55,420 bases of DNA from Stentor coeruleus (taxonomy: Eukaryota > Ciliophora > Heterotrichea > Heterotrichida > Stentoridae). The DNA is taken from positions 1-55,420 of the forward strand of contig MPUH01000422.1 in assembly GCA_001970955.1 (NCBI GenBank). The letters are read 5' to 3'. Position 1 is the first letter of the stretch. Each line of letters starts with the position of its first letter. Positions 40,439 to 50,864 of this stretch are shown here, piece after piece. The position numbers were made by a program, and so were the translations under genes. Below the pieces are notes generated by a model that ran no database searches, had not been told where the DNA came from, and saw only the letters and a program-made list of their open reading frames with translations.

Positions 40439-41350
40439 GTAGGATTTATTATTCATTAGTGCATATAAATACCTCAGTAGCATTCATATCTTTTAAAAGA
40501 ATTTGGTAGTAAAAAAATGAACCCTCTCCTTTGAAAAAGCATATGAATTATCAGAAAAGTTAAAAATATCTTTTTAAGTTCTCGATTTTGAGCTTGAAAT
40601 TTTGTTTCTAAATGCAAGTTTATGCCTTTGTGTTATTTGTTTTGCTATAATATATACAAAAATATCATCAAAAAAAGCAAGTTAATTATTTTAGTAATTC
40701 TAACTGTCTATATTTTAGTATTTAAATATGAGTTTTTGTTTAAATTATTGATTTTAGTTATGAAAAGTCCCCTTTTGATAAAATTTAGTAATCGTTACCT
40801 TTTTAAATAAAAAATAATAAACTTCGCTTAAAAAATCATGATAATATTTATATTTTCTTTGTAAACCCTACAACTTCACTATAACTCCTGCATTATTATC
40901 AGACCAAAAAATATTTGATAAACCTAAATATTCTACTCTTAAAATAGCATATAGTCATTCTACATAAAACTATTCTATTTGCTATAAAGTGTCATAATTC
41001 ACAACTGACCCAAAATCAAAAATATTCCCACATAAACAAATAATATATCTCTACATCCATCATATAAAACAAACTTATAAAAACCATATTACTCTTATTA
41101 TCTCTCCATTTAAACTAAAAATTCCTCAAAACCCTAAAAAAAAATCACAACAACCCTAAATCTTCTCAAATAAACGCCATTATTATCCAAAAACCAACAT
41201 CGTCAGTTCTAAAAAAACTACTCACAAAGTTCATAACAATTTCCCTAATCCTATCTTCTAATACTTTCCACACATATTAAACCTCTTTTTATAATCTTTA
41301 CTATAAAAGCTTTTAAAAAAACTCCTAAACCTTATTTCTCCTAACAAAAT

Positions 41351-42943
41351 ATGAACTTTTTTGGTATGCTTAATCAGGATTTACACAAAGCTTATGAAGA
41401 GTTGTCAAATCCTCATGCTGTCCCTGTTCCAGAATCAAGGAAAAATCTTGTCCTCGAAATCATAAACCATAAGCGCTCTAACCTAGCAAGTCTTCATTAT
41501 TTATACCCTTATAAATACAGAGAAAGCCCAATATCAGCCCCGAAACCAGAACCTAATGAATCAGTTTGTTACCTTTTAAACACTTCAGATACCCTTTCCC
41601 AGCCAAGATCCATTTCACCAAAACAAAAACTTATAAAAACCCAATCAAATGTCTCAAATTTCCATCTGAAAAGTTTTGAAAAAGCTATAAAAATCCCAAA
41701 ACACTCAGTAACCAGAAACCAATTCCCCATGTTTCCTAATGAAGTGCTTAAACTTTACCCAGACATTTTTCCTCCTTGGGAGCAAGCTGAAATTTTGAAT
41801 TACTCAGAAATATACTATATTGGCATACCTGGATCACATGAATATAAAGACTTTCATACTGAAAGTTCCTATAAGATTATTCAAAAAGACCATATTGCTT
41901 ATAGATATGAGATTATTAAAATTATAGGTAAAGGAGCATTCGGAGAAGTAATCCAAGCATTTGACCATTACACAAAACAAGATGTGGCAATTAAAATCCT
42001 CAAAAGAAAAACTCGGAATACTATAAAAGGTCATACAGAAATTCAAATCCTTGAATATATCAAAAATGCAGATCATATGCAAAAATCTAACATAGTCAAT
42101 CTTATTTCGCATTTTGAGTTCCGTAAACATATAGTAATATCTATATAGTGTCTTGTTTTTGACCTTTATAGTTTAAATCTTTATGAAGTTATAAAGAAAA
42201 ACTCATATAAAGGTTTGGATAAAGAGTTTATTTATACTGTTGGTCTACAGGTTTTACAGGCTCTTCAGTTTTTATATAGGCATCATATTATCCATTGTGA
42301 CATAAAACCAGAAAATATTTTATTAGAAAAACTAGACAAACTTAATATTAAACTTATTGATTTTGGTAGTGCATGCTTTAATAACAAAAAAATACACTCA
42401 TATTTTCAGTCAAGATTTTATAGAGCACCAGAGGTTATTTTAAGAATTGGATATACTCATGCTATTGATATATGGAGTTTTGGTTGCTTACTTGCTGAAC
42501 TACTTATGGGCGTATCTCTTTTTATTGGAGATTCTGAAGCTGATCAGCTAAATTGTATTATGGAAGTTCTTGGTCCGGTACCTTTGGAGATGATTTCGGC
42601 TTCGCCTCAAAAAGATATTTTTTTTGATGAGAATAATGAGCCTAGAACAAAAGTTAATTCATATGGGAAAATAAGGATTCCAAACTCTAGGCTATTAAGG
42701 GATTTACTTCGAGGTAAGGATGAAGAATGTGTAAAGGTTATTGAAAACTGCTTAAAATGGGACCCTGCTGCGCGGATCTCTATAGAAGATGCTTTAAACT
42801 GTGATTTTTTTATTAGAAAACTAGGAGAAATTACAAAGACTCGCAAACATAGGCAGATCAGCATGGATGAAATCACAAAAAATACCCCTGGGCTGCGGAG
42901 GTTTATAGCACGAAGGGATAGGAATAGTATTGTAGACACTTAA
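41351..42943 (+). CDS. DYRK-family dual-specificity kinase, one 15-nt intron
   Basis: Removing the intron at 42134-42148 joins 41351-42133 to 42149-42943 and gives 525 aa. A DYRK-homology box (LYPDIFPPWEQAEILNYSEI) lies at about 135-158, immediately before the kinase domain (about 186-500). Glycine loop GKGAFGEV (193-200), Lys214 in VAIKILK, HCD at 310-312 as in DYRKs, DFG at 332-334, and HSYFQSRFYRAPEVIL in the activation loop. The first tyrosine of the usual YxY is His344, leaving Tyr346 as the likely autophosphorylation site. DYRKs regulate growth, cell shape and differentiation. The N-terminal 130 residues are disordered. Without the intron, the kinase would end at TAG 42146. Confidence 0.95.
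42134..42148 (+). other. 15-nt spliceosomal intron in the DYRK gene
   Basis: GTAATATCTATATAG lies in phase 0 between FRKHI and CLVFDLYS. Removal restores the kinase hinge region; the intron contains the in-frame TAG. It is very similar to the kinesin intron GTAAATACTATATAG. Confidence 0.92.
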
Positions 42944-43420
42944 TAAACTTTAAATTCATGAATTTATATACAAATATACTAGTTAAAAGAATCATAGGCA
43001 TTATAAACGGAATTTAGCTTGTAAAATATGAAATTGAGACTTTTAAGTTTTAAATAAAAGACTTTATCATAATAATATTACTATGATAATTTTACCTTTT
43101 GCTAAATTTTTCCAAAAAAATACAATAAATCAATTAATCCTACACTTGAATTAAAAAAATTTACCTACATACAATTGATATATATTTTAAATGATACTAA
43201 TTTCCAATACCCATTTATTTTATATAAACTTTTACATTTTTGCACACACACTACCATCCAAAATATATTTTCTCTATAACTCATAAACTTTTTATATATA
43301 AACTATAAACATTCTAATCTCCACCTTCATCCTCTAACACACTAACTTATTTATCTTAAACACCCTAAACCCAATCTTCCTCATTTTCACCTCAACAAGT
43401 ATTTTCTATAATAAATCATA
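42944..43420. other. Intergenic region between convergent kinase genes
   Basis: The DYRK gene (plus) and the AGC kinase gene (minus) converge here. The left part is G-leaning and the right part strongly C-rich, as expected for two converging 3' flanks. No ORF or RNA signature was found. Confidence 0.5.
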
Positions 43421-44944
43421 TTACTTGTAGTTAATTATTGATTTTTTCTTAACTCCCGAAAGAGAAAGTTGTTTTTCATTCCTTGATATTTCCGTGCTCC
43501 AAACTTCGCTTTTCTCCCTAGAATCCTCAACATTCTTCAGTTTACTATTATTCAAAGACACAGTCGTAGTATTCGTAATACTAGAATAATTACTCACATC
43601 ATTTTGGAACTTAACTTCCTCTTCTTCATTATAATTAAACTCAAATCCTTCAAAACCACAATCCGAATAGCCTGCATCAGCAAAATACTCATCATCAATC
43701 TTCATATCCTTATATTCCGGGTCGAAATTCGATGCTCTTACATGAGGTCTAAGTGGGGGTTTGACTTTTTTATTATAAAAAGCATCCCAATTGATTTTCC
43801 TACAAAACTCCTGATTCTTGATTTCCTCAATACCATTAAACCCAACCCGGTTTTCTGGTTTTTTCTGCAACAAACCAGCTAAAATATCCCTCGCAACTTT
43901 AGATATGTAATTAGGTAATTCAAGTTCTTCATTGATAATTTTCCATTGCATCTTAGAACGACTTTTATCATAATAAGGAGGTAATCCAGTAAGCATTTCA
44001 TATAATAAAGCTCCAAGTGTATAAAAATCAACACTTGGTCCATGTTCACCACCTAAAAGCATCTCTGGGGCCATATACTCAGGTGAGCCACAAATGCTAT
44101 AACTTCGTCCTCTAAGGCCAATATTCTGTTTAGAAAGCCCAAAATCTGTAATTCTTATATGCCCATCAATGTCTAATAATATATTTTCAGGCTTAAGATC
44201 TCTATATATTATCCTCAGACTATGTAGGTATTCTATACCTAAAATCACTTCAGAAAAGTAAAACTTAGCTTGGTCTTCAGTAAATCTTCCAAGATTATGC
44301 AGATGATAAAATAGTTCACCCCCTGGACACAACTCCAAAGCTAAATGCAGCTTAGATGCACTTTGGAATGCCCAGTATATTGACACTATAAAAGGATGTT
44401 TGACTCTTATTAGAATTTCTTTTTCGGTCATGATCTGCTCAGTCTTACCTTCTCCTAAGACAAAAGATTTACTCATGGTTTTTATAGCGAAAAGCTGGCC
44501 TGAGTCTTTTTTCCTCACTGCTGTTACATGAGAAAAACCCCCTTTGCCGATAACTTTGAGTGGAGTGAAGTGACTAAGACTTACTCGATCTGAGACCTGT
44601 TCAGCAAAGATTGGAATTATTTTATCATTGTTTTTAAATGGAATCAAAGTCCTTTCATAGAGTAAAAGCCAACAGTCTAGTCCTTCTGATTTTCCACTGC
44701 TTAGAGCGACAACTTTTTGTGCAAGCTGAGGATTTACATCAGCGATAATACGAATACATTCTGAGAGCAGCCAACCACATGTTAATGTATCATCAGGTAT
44801 TGCTAATGGGAAACTATATGAGTGCGAACTAATTATAAGGTTTTTGGTATCGTCTTTTAGAGCCTCTGGCTTCTTTGGCTTGTTTGTCGGTCTCATGCTT
44901 TGAGGCCGCTGTGTATAGCTTAAAGTTGATTCATCCTGACCCAT
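43421..44944 (-). CDS. AGC-family Ser/Thr protein kinase, probably N-myristoylated
   Basis: An upstream ATG at 44959 would add MIKLK, but start 44944 is preferred because it creates MGQDEST, a good N-myristoylation site; the protein is then 507 aa. Numbered from the longer form, the kinase domain covers about 131-390 with GKGGFSHV, Lys160, YRD at 252-254, DFG at 272-274 and the activation loop SYSICGSPEYMAPE. The AGC C-terminal extension follows (ASNFDPEY, then GFEGFEFNYNEE as hydrophobic motif region). A 90-residue N-terminal domain with no known match precedes the kinase. Similarity is to the PKA/S6K/AKT group but the exact subfamily is uncertain. The C-terminus is Ser/Lys-rich. Confidence 0.92.
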   Translation of the reverse strand: MGQDESTLSYTQRPQSMRPTNKPKKPEALKDDTKNLIISSHSYSFPLAIPDDTLTCGWLLSECIRIIADVNPQLAQKVVALSSGKSEGLDCWLLLYERTLIPFKNNDKIIPIFAEQVSDRVSLSHFTPLKVIGKGGFSHVTAVRKKDSGQLFAIKTMSKSFVLGEGKTEQIMTEKEILIRVKHPFIVSIYWAFQSASKLHLALELCPGGELFYHLHNLGRFTEDQAKFYFSEVILGIEYLHSLRIIYRDLKPENILLDIDGHIRITDFGLSKQNIGLRGRSYSICGSPEYMAPEMLLGGEHGPSVDFYTLGALLYEMLTGLPPYYDKSRSKMQWKIINEELELPNYISKVARDILAGLLQKKPENRVGFNGIEEIKNQEFCRKINWDAFYNKKVKPPLRPHVRASNFDPEYKDMKIDDEYFADAGYSDCGFEGFEFNYNEEEEVKFQNDVSNYSSITNTTTVSLNNSKLKNVEDSREKSEVWSTEISRNEKQLSLSGVKKKSIINYK

Positions 44945-46015
44945 TTTTAATTTTATCAAACTTTCGATAGTCAGCAGTTTAAGGGCTCTTCTTTCACCTA
45001 CTCTTTTTTCTTAGCCTGTACTACTCGTCAAACTTCACAAACCTTTTTTTGCCTTGCAACTAGCTTAAGGTCATTTAACTACAGAAATGGATATTTAATT
45101 TTCAGACCTATTTAATATATCTTCATCATCTTGAAGATATATAAAATTAACTCAATTATAAATTATGTATTTGCTTAAAAGTTCATAATAGAAAAGTTTG
45201 TTATTAAGTTTTACATACTCTAATTAGTTTTTTACAGAAGGTTTTTGAATTGAAGAAAATTATTATAAGATTTTTTTATAGGAATTTGTGAGATAATTTT
45301 TATTTTCCATATTATTGAAGCGTATAATTTTATGTATTGCAAATTAGGAAGCTGGCTTAGAATTTATATTATAAATTATTATTAGACGGGCATTTTTAAG
45401 TTGATGGGTGTTTGTGATTGTTTTGAATCAGGCATATAAATAAAATAATTCAATTTTTTTTATAGAACTCAAACTTATATGAGAATATAGTATTTATATA
45501 ATTTTCTTTATACTTTTAAGCTGTTATATAGTTAGTCTGTTATGAAATGATAAATAATTTCACATAATGTATAAAGTCCTATTTTCGAAAATAGTTTCTT
45601 CTATATTTATTATTATAAGCCTATCAAACTTTAATCTTTTGATTGTATTACATACTTATTCATCATATTCCCATATCGTCAAATAATCTAAACTTAAATA
45701 AACTTTCCTTAAAAATATAAAAGTCATCATCATGATAAACCTACCTTTTGTATCCAGTTCTTCACACTCAAATGCATACCAAAAACCACTCTCACTTTTA
45801 ACAAGTATAAATATCAAAAATAATACAATTCATAAATTTTCTTCAACAAAAAATTGTCCTTATATAAACCGCCTAACTATTTGCTTTTACAAGCTAACCT
45901 TTTGGTCTTTTTCAGTTAGTTTATTTACAGTTATAAAATAGTTAATAATTAAAGGAGATAAAATTTAACAATAAAATATACAAATGCTATTTTTTATTTC
46001 AGATATGCTAAATGA
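44945..46015. other. Intergenic region, doubtful small ORF
   Basis: G-rich near 45190-45420, as for the AGC kinase 5' flank. A C-rich 69-codon plus-strand frame at 45732-45941 begins at an ATG after a C-rich stretch (MINLPFVSSSSHSNAYQKPL) and may be a small gene, but nothing in it is recognisable. The last 70 bases are the 3' flank of the mucin-like gene. Confidence 0.35.
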
Positions 46016-48472
46016 TTAAACTAATATCCTATATGAAGTATTTTCATCTTCAAATGATGCTGGTTTTCTGCTAAAACACAGGAAAGCTATAACAACTAGA
46101 GAGCCTAATAGTAATAATGCTTGAATCATTGTCAGACTGCTTGATGAGTGTGAATCCATATCTTCGTGGGTCATTGCATTAAGATTTGTTGTTTTAATTT
46201 CTTTTCCTAATGAATTTAAAGATTCTGTTGTTGTTGCTTCAGTTGATTCTCCTGTTGTAGCTGCTTCGGTAGTTGTTGTTTCTGTTATTGTAGCAGTTTC
46301 GGTACTTGTTTCTGTTGTTGTACCTGCTTCAGTTGTTGTTTCAGTTGTTGTTTCTGCAGCTGTTTCTGTTCCTGTTTCTGTTGTGGTTTCAGTTTCATTA
46401 GAAGAGCCTGTGGTTGTTTCAGTTGTATTAGAAGAACCTGTTGTTGTTTCTACAGCTGTTTCTGTTGTGGTTTCATTAGAAGAGCCTGTTGTTGTTTCTA
46501 CAGTTGTTTCTGTTGTGGTTTCATTACCTGTTGTTGTTTCAGTTTCAGTTCCTGTTTCTGTTGTGGTTTCATTAGAAGAACCTGTTGTTGTTTCAGTTAC
46601 ATTAGAAGAACCTGTTGTGGTTTCATTAGAAGAACCTGTTGTTGTTTCTGTTCCTGTTTCTGTTGTGGTTTCATTAGAAGAACCTGTTGTTGTTTCAGTT
46701 TCAGTTCCTGTTTCTGTTGTGGTTACATTAGAAGAACCTGTTGTTGTTTCAGTTGCATTAGAAGAACCTGTTGCTGTTTCAGTTGTATTAGAAGAACCTG
46801 TTGTTGTTTCAGTAGTTGAGCTTTCAGTTGTGCTGGATTCTTCTTCTTCTTCGTTTTCTTTTTCATTTTCCTCTTTGCTTTCATTTTTTTTTTCATCGTC
46901 ATCTTTTTCATTATCTTTACTGCTTTCTTTTTCATCATCATCTTTACTGCTTTCTTTTTCATCATCATCTTTACTGCTTTCTTTTTCATCATCATCTTTT
47001 TCATTGTCGTCGTCATCATCATCATCATCTTTTTCATGATCGTCGTCATCATCATCCTCGTCATCATCTTTTTCATGATGATCATCATCCTCATCATCAT
47101 CATCATCATCCTCATCTTCCTCTTCATCATCATTCTTACTCTTTTTATCTTTCTTACTATCTTTTTCCTCATCCTCTTCCTCTTCATCATCATTCTTACT
47201 CTTTTTATCTTTCTTGCTATCTTTTTCCTCATCTTCTTCTTCTTCATCACTCTTGCTCTTTTTATCCTTTTCCTCATCTTCTTCATCACTCTTGCTCTTT
47301 TTATCCTTTTCTTCATCTTCTTCTTCTTCTTCTTCATCACTCTTGCTCTTTTTATCCTTTTCCTCATCTTCTTCTTCTTCATCGTTTTTGCTCTTTTTAT
47401 CTTTTTCCTCATCTTCTTCTTCTTCTTCATCATCATTTTTGCTCTTTTTATCTTTTTTACATTCTTTTTCCTCATCTTCTTCTTCTTCTTCTTCTTCATC
47501 ATTCTTACTCTTTTTATCTTTTTCCTCATCTTCTTCTTCTTCATCATTCTTGCTCTTATTATCTTTTTCCTCATCTTCTTTATCTTTTTCTTTCATATTA
47601 CTTGTCTTTTCATCCTTCTCATCTTTACTTTCATTTTCCTTTCCCTCCTTTTCTTCATCTTCTTCTTCTTCCCCTTCTTCACCTTCTCCTTTTTCTTCAG
47701 CTTCACCTCCTGATGATTCCTCACTTTCATTTTTTGAACCTTCAGTCTCAGTCTCAGTCTCAGTCTCAGTTGTTTCTGTTTCTGTTTCAGCCTCAGTGGT
47801 ACCACTCTCTGATCCAGTTTCTGTTGTTTCAGTCTCTGTTCCAGTCTCTGCTGTTTCAGTCTCTGTTGTTCCAGTCTCTGTTGTTCCAGTCTCTGTTGTT
47901 TCAGTCTCTGTTGTTCCAGTCTCTGTTGTTTCAGTCTCTGTTGTTCCAGTCTCTGTTGTTCCTGTCTCTGTTGTTCCAGTCTCTGTTGTTCCTGTCTCTG
48001 TTGTTCCAGTCTCTGTTGTTCCTGTTTCTGTTGTTCCAGTCTCAGAAGTTTCAGTCTCTGTTGCTCCTGTTTCAGTAGTGCCGGTCTCTGTTGTTCCTGT
48101 TTCAGTTGTACTAGTCTCTGTAGTTCCTGTCTCAGTAGTCTCTGTTGTCCCTGTTTCAGCAGTACCAGTCTCCGTAGTTCCTGTCTCAGCAGTACCAGTC
48201 TCTGTTGTTCCTGTCTCGGTAGTACTACTTGTTTCAGTTGTACTAGTCTCAGAAACAACAGTTTCCGTTGTAGTACTACTAGTCTCTGCGGTTCCAGCAT
48301 TTGTAGCATCAGACTCAGAAGCTGCAATATCATTTAGACTAATAGACAAATCGGCGCTAGAACACTTACAAGACCTTAAACATACTATATCAGTACTTGA
48401 AGTGCAAGATTTAAGGCAAGATTTATCACATGCCAAGGCAAACCCCAATATAACCAATATAAGCTTAATCAT
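46016..48472 (-). CDS. Large mucin-like type I membrane protein with Thr/Glu and acidic repeats
   Basis: An 818-aa protein. A signal peptide (MIKLILVILGFALA) is followed by a small Cys-rich head (CDKSCLKSCTSSTDIVCLRSC, 15-36). Residues about 70-245 are TTETG repeats, 250-545 are acidic and Lys-rich (EEEEDEEKDKKSKND blocks, then poly-Asp and KDDDEKESS), and 550-740 are TTTGSSNETTTE repeats. A transmembrane helix at about 776-799 (MIQALLLLGSLVVIAFLCF) and a 17-residue cytoplasmic tail end the protein. Thr-rich repeats suggest heavy O-glycosylation, as in cell-surface mucins, with an acidic, cation-binding middle. The triplet-repeat DNA stays open in several other frames on both strands; those are shadows. 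Repeat copy number may be variable or misassembled. Confidence 0.85.
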   Translation of the reverse strand: MIKLILVILGFALACDKSCLKSCTSSTDIVCLRSCKCSSADLSISLNDIAASESDATNAGTAETSSTTTETVVSETSTTETSSTTETGTTETGTAETGTTETGTAETGTTETTETGTTETSTTETGTTETGTTETGATETETSETGTTETGTTETGTTETGTTETGTTETGTTETGTTETETTETGTTETETTETGTTETGTTETETAETGTETETTETGSESGTTEAETETETTETETETETEGSKNESEESSGGEAEEKGEGEEGEEEEDEEKEGKENESKDEKDEKTSNMKEKDKEDEEKDNKSKNDEEEEDEEKDKKSKNDEEEEEEEDEEKECKKDKKSKNDDEEEEEDEEKDKKSKNDEEEEDEEKDKKSKSDEEEEEEDEEKDKKSKSDEEDEEKDKKSKSDEEEEDEEKDSKKDKKSKNDDEEEEDEEKDSKKDKKSKNDDEEEDEDDDDDDEDDDHHEKDDDEDDDDDDHEKDDDDDDDDNEKDDDEKESSKDDDEKESSKDDDEKESSKDNEKDDDEKKNESKEENEKENEEEEESSTTESSTTETTTGSSNTTETATGSSNATETTTGSSNVTTTETGTETETTTGSSNETTTETGTETTTGSSNETTTGSSNVTETTTGSSNETTTETGTETETTTGNETTTETTVETTTGSSNETTTETAVETTTGSSNTTETTTGSSNETETTTETGTETAAETTTETTTEAGTTTETSTETATITETTTTEAATTGESTEATTTESLNSLGKEIKTTNLNAMTHEDMDSHSSSSLTMIQALLLLGSLVVIAFLCFSRKPASFEDENTSYRILV

Positions 48473-48670
48473 TATAAGCCACCATTTAAAATGCTTTATT
48501 TATGATAATACTTAGCTTAACCTAAGGAAAGAGTATAACTTGCTATAATCAATCTATACTGCTAACGAATTTAAGCTGAATATAGATTAAAAATCTTTAT
48601 AGTAAAAAACCAATCCTTTGATTCAAAAACTATTTCTATTCGACCACCAAAATTATTAAAAACAAAATCC

Positions 48671-50149
48671 TTACGTCAAAGATTTCCTCCTAATCGAAAG
48701 CCTTGTGAAAAAACCCGAAAACTCATCAAAGTCAATTTCTCCATCTGAATTCCTATCCGCTTCCTTCATAAACTCGACCATTGTATTTTTATCAACAACA
48801 TTTTCTTTAAAAACACTCACCATTTCATGCAAGCTTATCTTGCCACTTCCATCCAAATCAAACATATCAAATGCTTTCTTCAAATTTTCCTTGCTATAAA
48901 TCACATTCTCACTAAGTGTAGCTTTAATAAACTCTTCATAATTAATAAACCCATCCCCATCAGTATCAACTTCATTAATAATATTCTTCAAATGCTCATC
49001 TGATGCATCAATTCCTTGTAATTTAAGAATTCCTTCTTTAATTTCCTCTCTACTCAATCTCCCATCTCCATTTTTGTCTATAGCTTTAAAAAGCTCTTTT
49101 AATTCTTTTACATCATGAATATTTATGACTTGTAAAGTTATAAACATAGAAATTGCTTCTTTTAGTTTGTTTGCGCTTTGGAAGGTTTTTAAGTTTTCTA
49201 GAGCTGATATAAAAAGTGTGGTTTTTGGATTTGGGTAAGTGCCTTGTTGTTGGATCCAAGGATGTTGTAAAGCTTGTTTTGCTGTAAGTCGATGCTTTTC
49301 TGGACATAAAAGTTGGTTTATAAGGTCTTTAGCTTCAGATGAGACTTGTTGCCAGATGGGTTTATCAAATGTGAAGACTCCTTTTTTGATTTTACTTACT
49401 ATGTCGTCATCGTTTCTTCCAGGGAATGGAGGAGAACCACAGAGGAGGATAAAAATTATTACCCCACAGCTCCACTCATCACATTTTTCTGTGTAGTTGC
49501 AATTGACCACTTCTGGGGAGATGTAGAAGGTAGAGCCAATTAGTTCAGACATTTTGATTTTCGGCAGGTAGGATATAGCAGCTCCAAAGTCGATTAGTTT
49601 AATATTCACAAAGTCTGCCTCACCTTCAAGGAGGATGTTTTCTGGCTTAATGTCTCTATGCGCTATCTGTTTATCATGAAGATATGCAACAACTGAAAAT
49701 AGCTGTTTCGCTATAAGTGCTGCAATATTTTCACTAAGGAATTTCCTTCTAAATATTTCATCAAACAGTTCTCCCCCATCGCATTTTTCCAAAACAATAT
49801 AAACTTTTTTTTCGTCCTCGAAATACTCGAAAATTTTTACAATAATAGGGTGGCTCAACTGTTTTAAAATCTCGATTTCCAGTTTGATTTTCGCATAAGA
49901 CGAGTTACAATTTAAAGATTTCCTGTATATTTTTACAGCCCTTTCCTGATTTGTAAGCCTATGTGTTACCATTCTTACCTCCCCATATGCTCCAGAACCA
50001 AGTGGTCCTCCCATTTTGTAAACATCAGTGAATTTTTTTGGGTTTTCAACAATGAACGATTCATTAAAACAACGAGACTGATTCATACTATCAGGATTTT
50101 CTGATGCAAGGTTTTGGTTAATTTTAACTCTAGTAGCACCGCAACCCAT
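48671..50149 (-). CDS. CDPK: Calcium-dependent protein kinase (CDPK)
   Basis: A 492-aa protein with the classical CDPK order. MGCGATR is an N-myristoylation/palmitoylation site. The kinase domain runs from about 44 to 300: GSGAYGEV, Lys73, HRD 164-166, DFG 187-189. The autoinhibitory junction follows, then four canonical EF-hand loops at 358-369, 395-406, 431-442 and 465-476 (e.g. DTDGDGFINYEE, DLDGSGKISLHE). All catalytic and calcium-binding residues are present, so it should be active and calcium-regulated, at membranes because of the lipid anchor. CDPKs link calcium to ciliary beating, secretion and contraction in alveolates; the specific role is unknown. Confidence 0.96.
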   Translation of the reverse strand: MGCGATRVKINQNLASENPDSMNQSRCFNESFIVENPKKFTDVYKMGGPLGSGAYGEVRMVTHRLTNQERAVKIYRKSLNCNSSYAKIKLEIEILKQLSHPIIVKIFEYFEDEKKVYIVLEKCDGGELFDEIFRRKFLSENIAALIAKQLFSVVAYLHDKQIAHRDIKPENILLEGEADFVNIKLIDFGAAISYLPKIKMSELIGSTFYISPEVVNCNYTEKCDEWSCGVIIFILLCGSPPFPGRNDDDIVSKIKKGVFTFDKPIWQQVSSEAKDLINQLLCPEKHRLTAKQALQHPWIQQQGTYPNPKTTLFISALENLKTFQSANKLKEAISMFITLQVINIHDVKELKELFKAIDKNGDGRLSREEIKEGILKLQGIDASDEHLKNIINEVDTDGDGFINYEEFIKATLSENVIYSKENLKKAFDMFDLDGSGKISLHEMVSVFKENVVDKNTMVEFMKEADRNSDGEIDFDEFSGFFTRLSIRRKSLT

Positions 50150-50864
50150 TGTTTATTATGTTTTGTTGAAAGGAAATATTTTATGATTTTTTTATTAGAA
50201 GGCTGGGGTTTTATGATAAAATACTTGGATTGTGATTTGCTGGTATATTTGCTTATAAGTGTATTATTTATTAAATATGGAGATTGAATATGATGTTAGG
50301 TTTTATTGAGGAAGTTAGAGAGGATTTTATGGATAAGATGTTTTTTTTTATTTTTGGATGAAAGGAATTTTGTTTGGTTTAATGGGAAGGTTTTTCTTTT
50401 TTTTGAAAAAATATTGGGTTATTGTAAAGTGGTGGGGTTTGGGAAGGTAATAGGATCTGAGAGGTTTTTTATAAAAAATTTTTTTTTTTGGTAAATTTTG
50501 AGAATGGTATAAATATGCATGTTTGCATTTTTCAGGGTATGCCAATTGGATATTTGATTTAGTTTTTGTTTAAGATAAGATAATGATACATATAATAAAT
50601 TTAAATAAACTAGAAGCTTATAGAAATTCCTCATTCCCAATGCCAAGATTTTTTATTAATACAATACTATAAAATATGTTATCCAAACATAAAAATCATA
50701 TTAACCCCTCTAATAACTTAAATTTTAGTTCATATAATCCAAAGACAAATACCCTAACTCATATAAAAATAATTTTATTTATAAACCAAATCACCTATTT
50801 CATACAAAAACTAACTGTTTCATTACTGTAACCTATATTATATCTTAAATAAATCAATATATCC
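50150..50864. other. Intergenic region, no gene seen
   Basis: The first 350 bases are strongly G- and T-rich on the plus strand (5' flank of the CDPK gene) and contain several T runs. Positions 50650-50864 are C-rich (3' flank of the next minus-strand gene). Small open frames at 50306-50646 on both strands are composition-driven. Confidence 0.5.

Larger units (their letters stand above)
39278..41350. other. 2.1-kb intergenic region with repeats
   Basis: G-rich to about 39720 (5' flank of RAE1), then AT-rich DNA with a 39-bp tandem duplication (39750-39827) and a segment dense in AAGATAT motifs (40070-40570). A hydrophobic open frame at 40622-40810 is composition-driven and not called. Positions 40860-41350 form one of the clearest C-rich, G-poor 5' flanks, leading into the DYRK gene. 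Confidence 0.5.

Noticed and set aside
46383..48515. Several very long open frames on both strands across the mucin-like gene (Val/Ser-rich, Phe/Ile-rich, Leu/His-rich products)
   Set aside because: They are shadows of triplet-repeat DNA, which stays open in many frames. Only the minus-strand frame has a signal peptide, membrane span and sensible domain order.
50306..50646. Three overlapping short open frames on both strands upstream of the CDPK gene
   Set aside because: They lie in G/T-rich flank DNA with long T runs; products are Phe/Lys/Gly-rich and unlike proteins.
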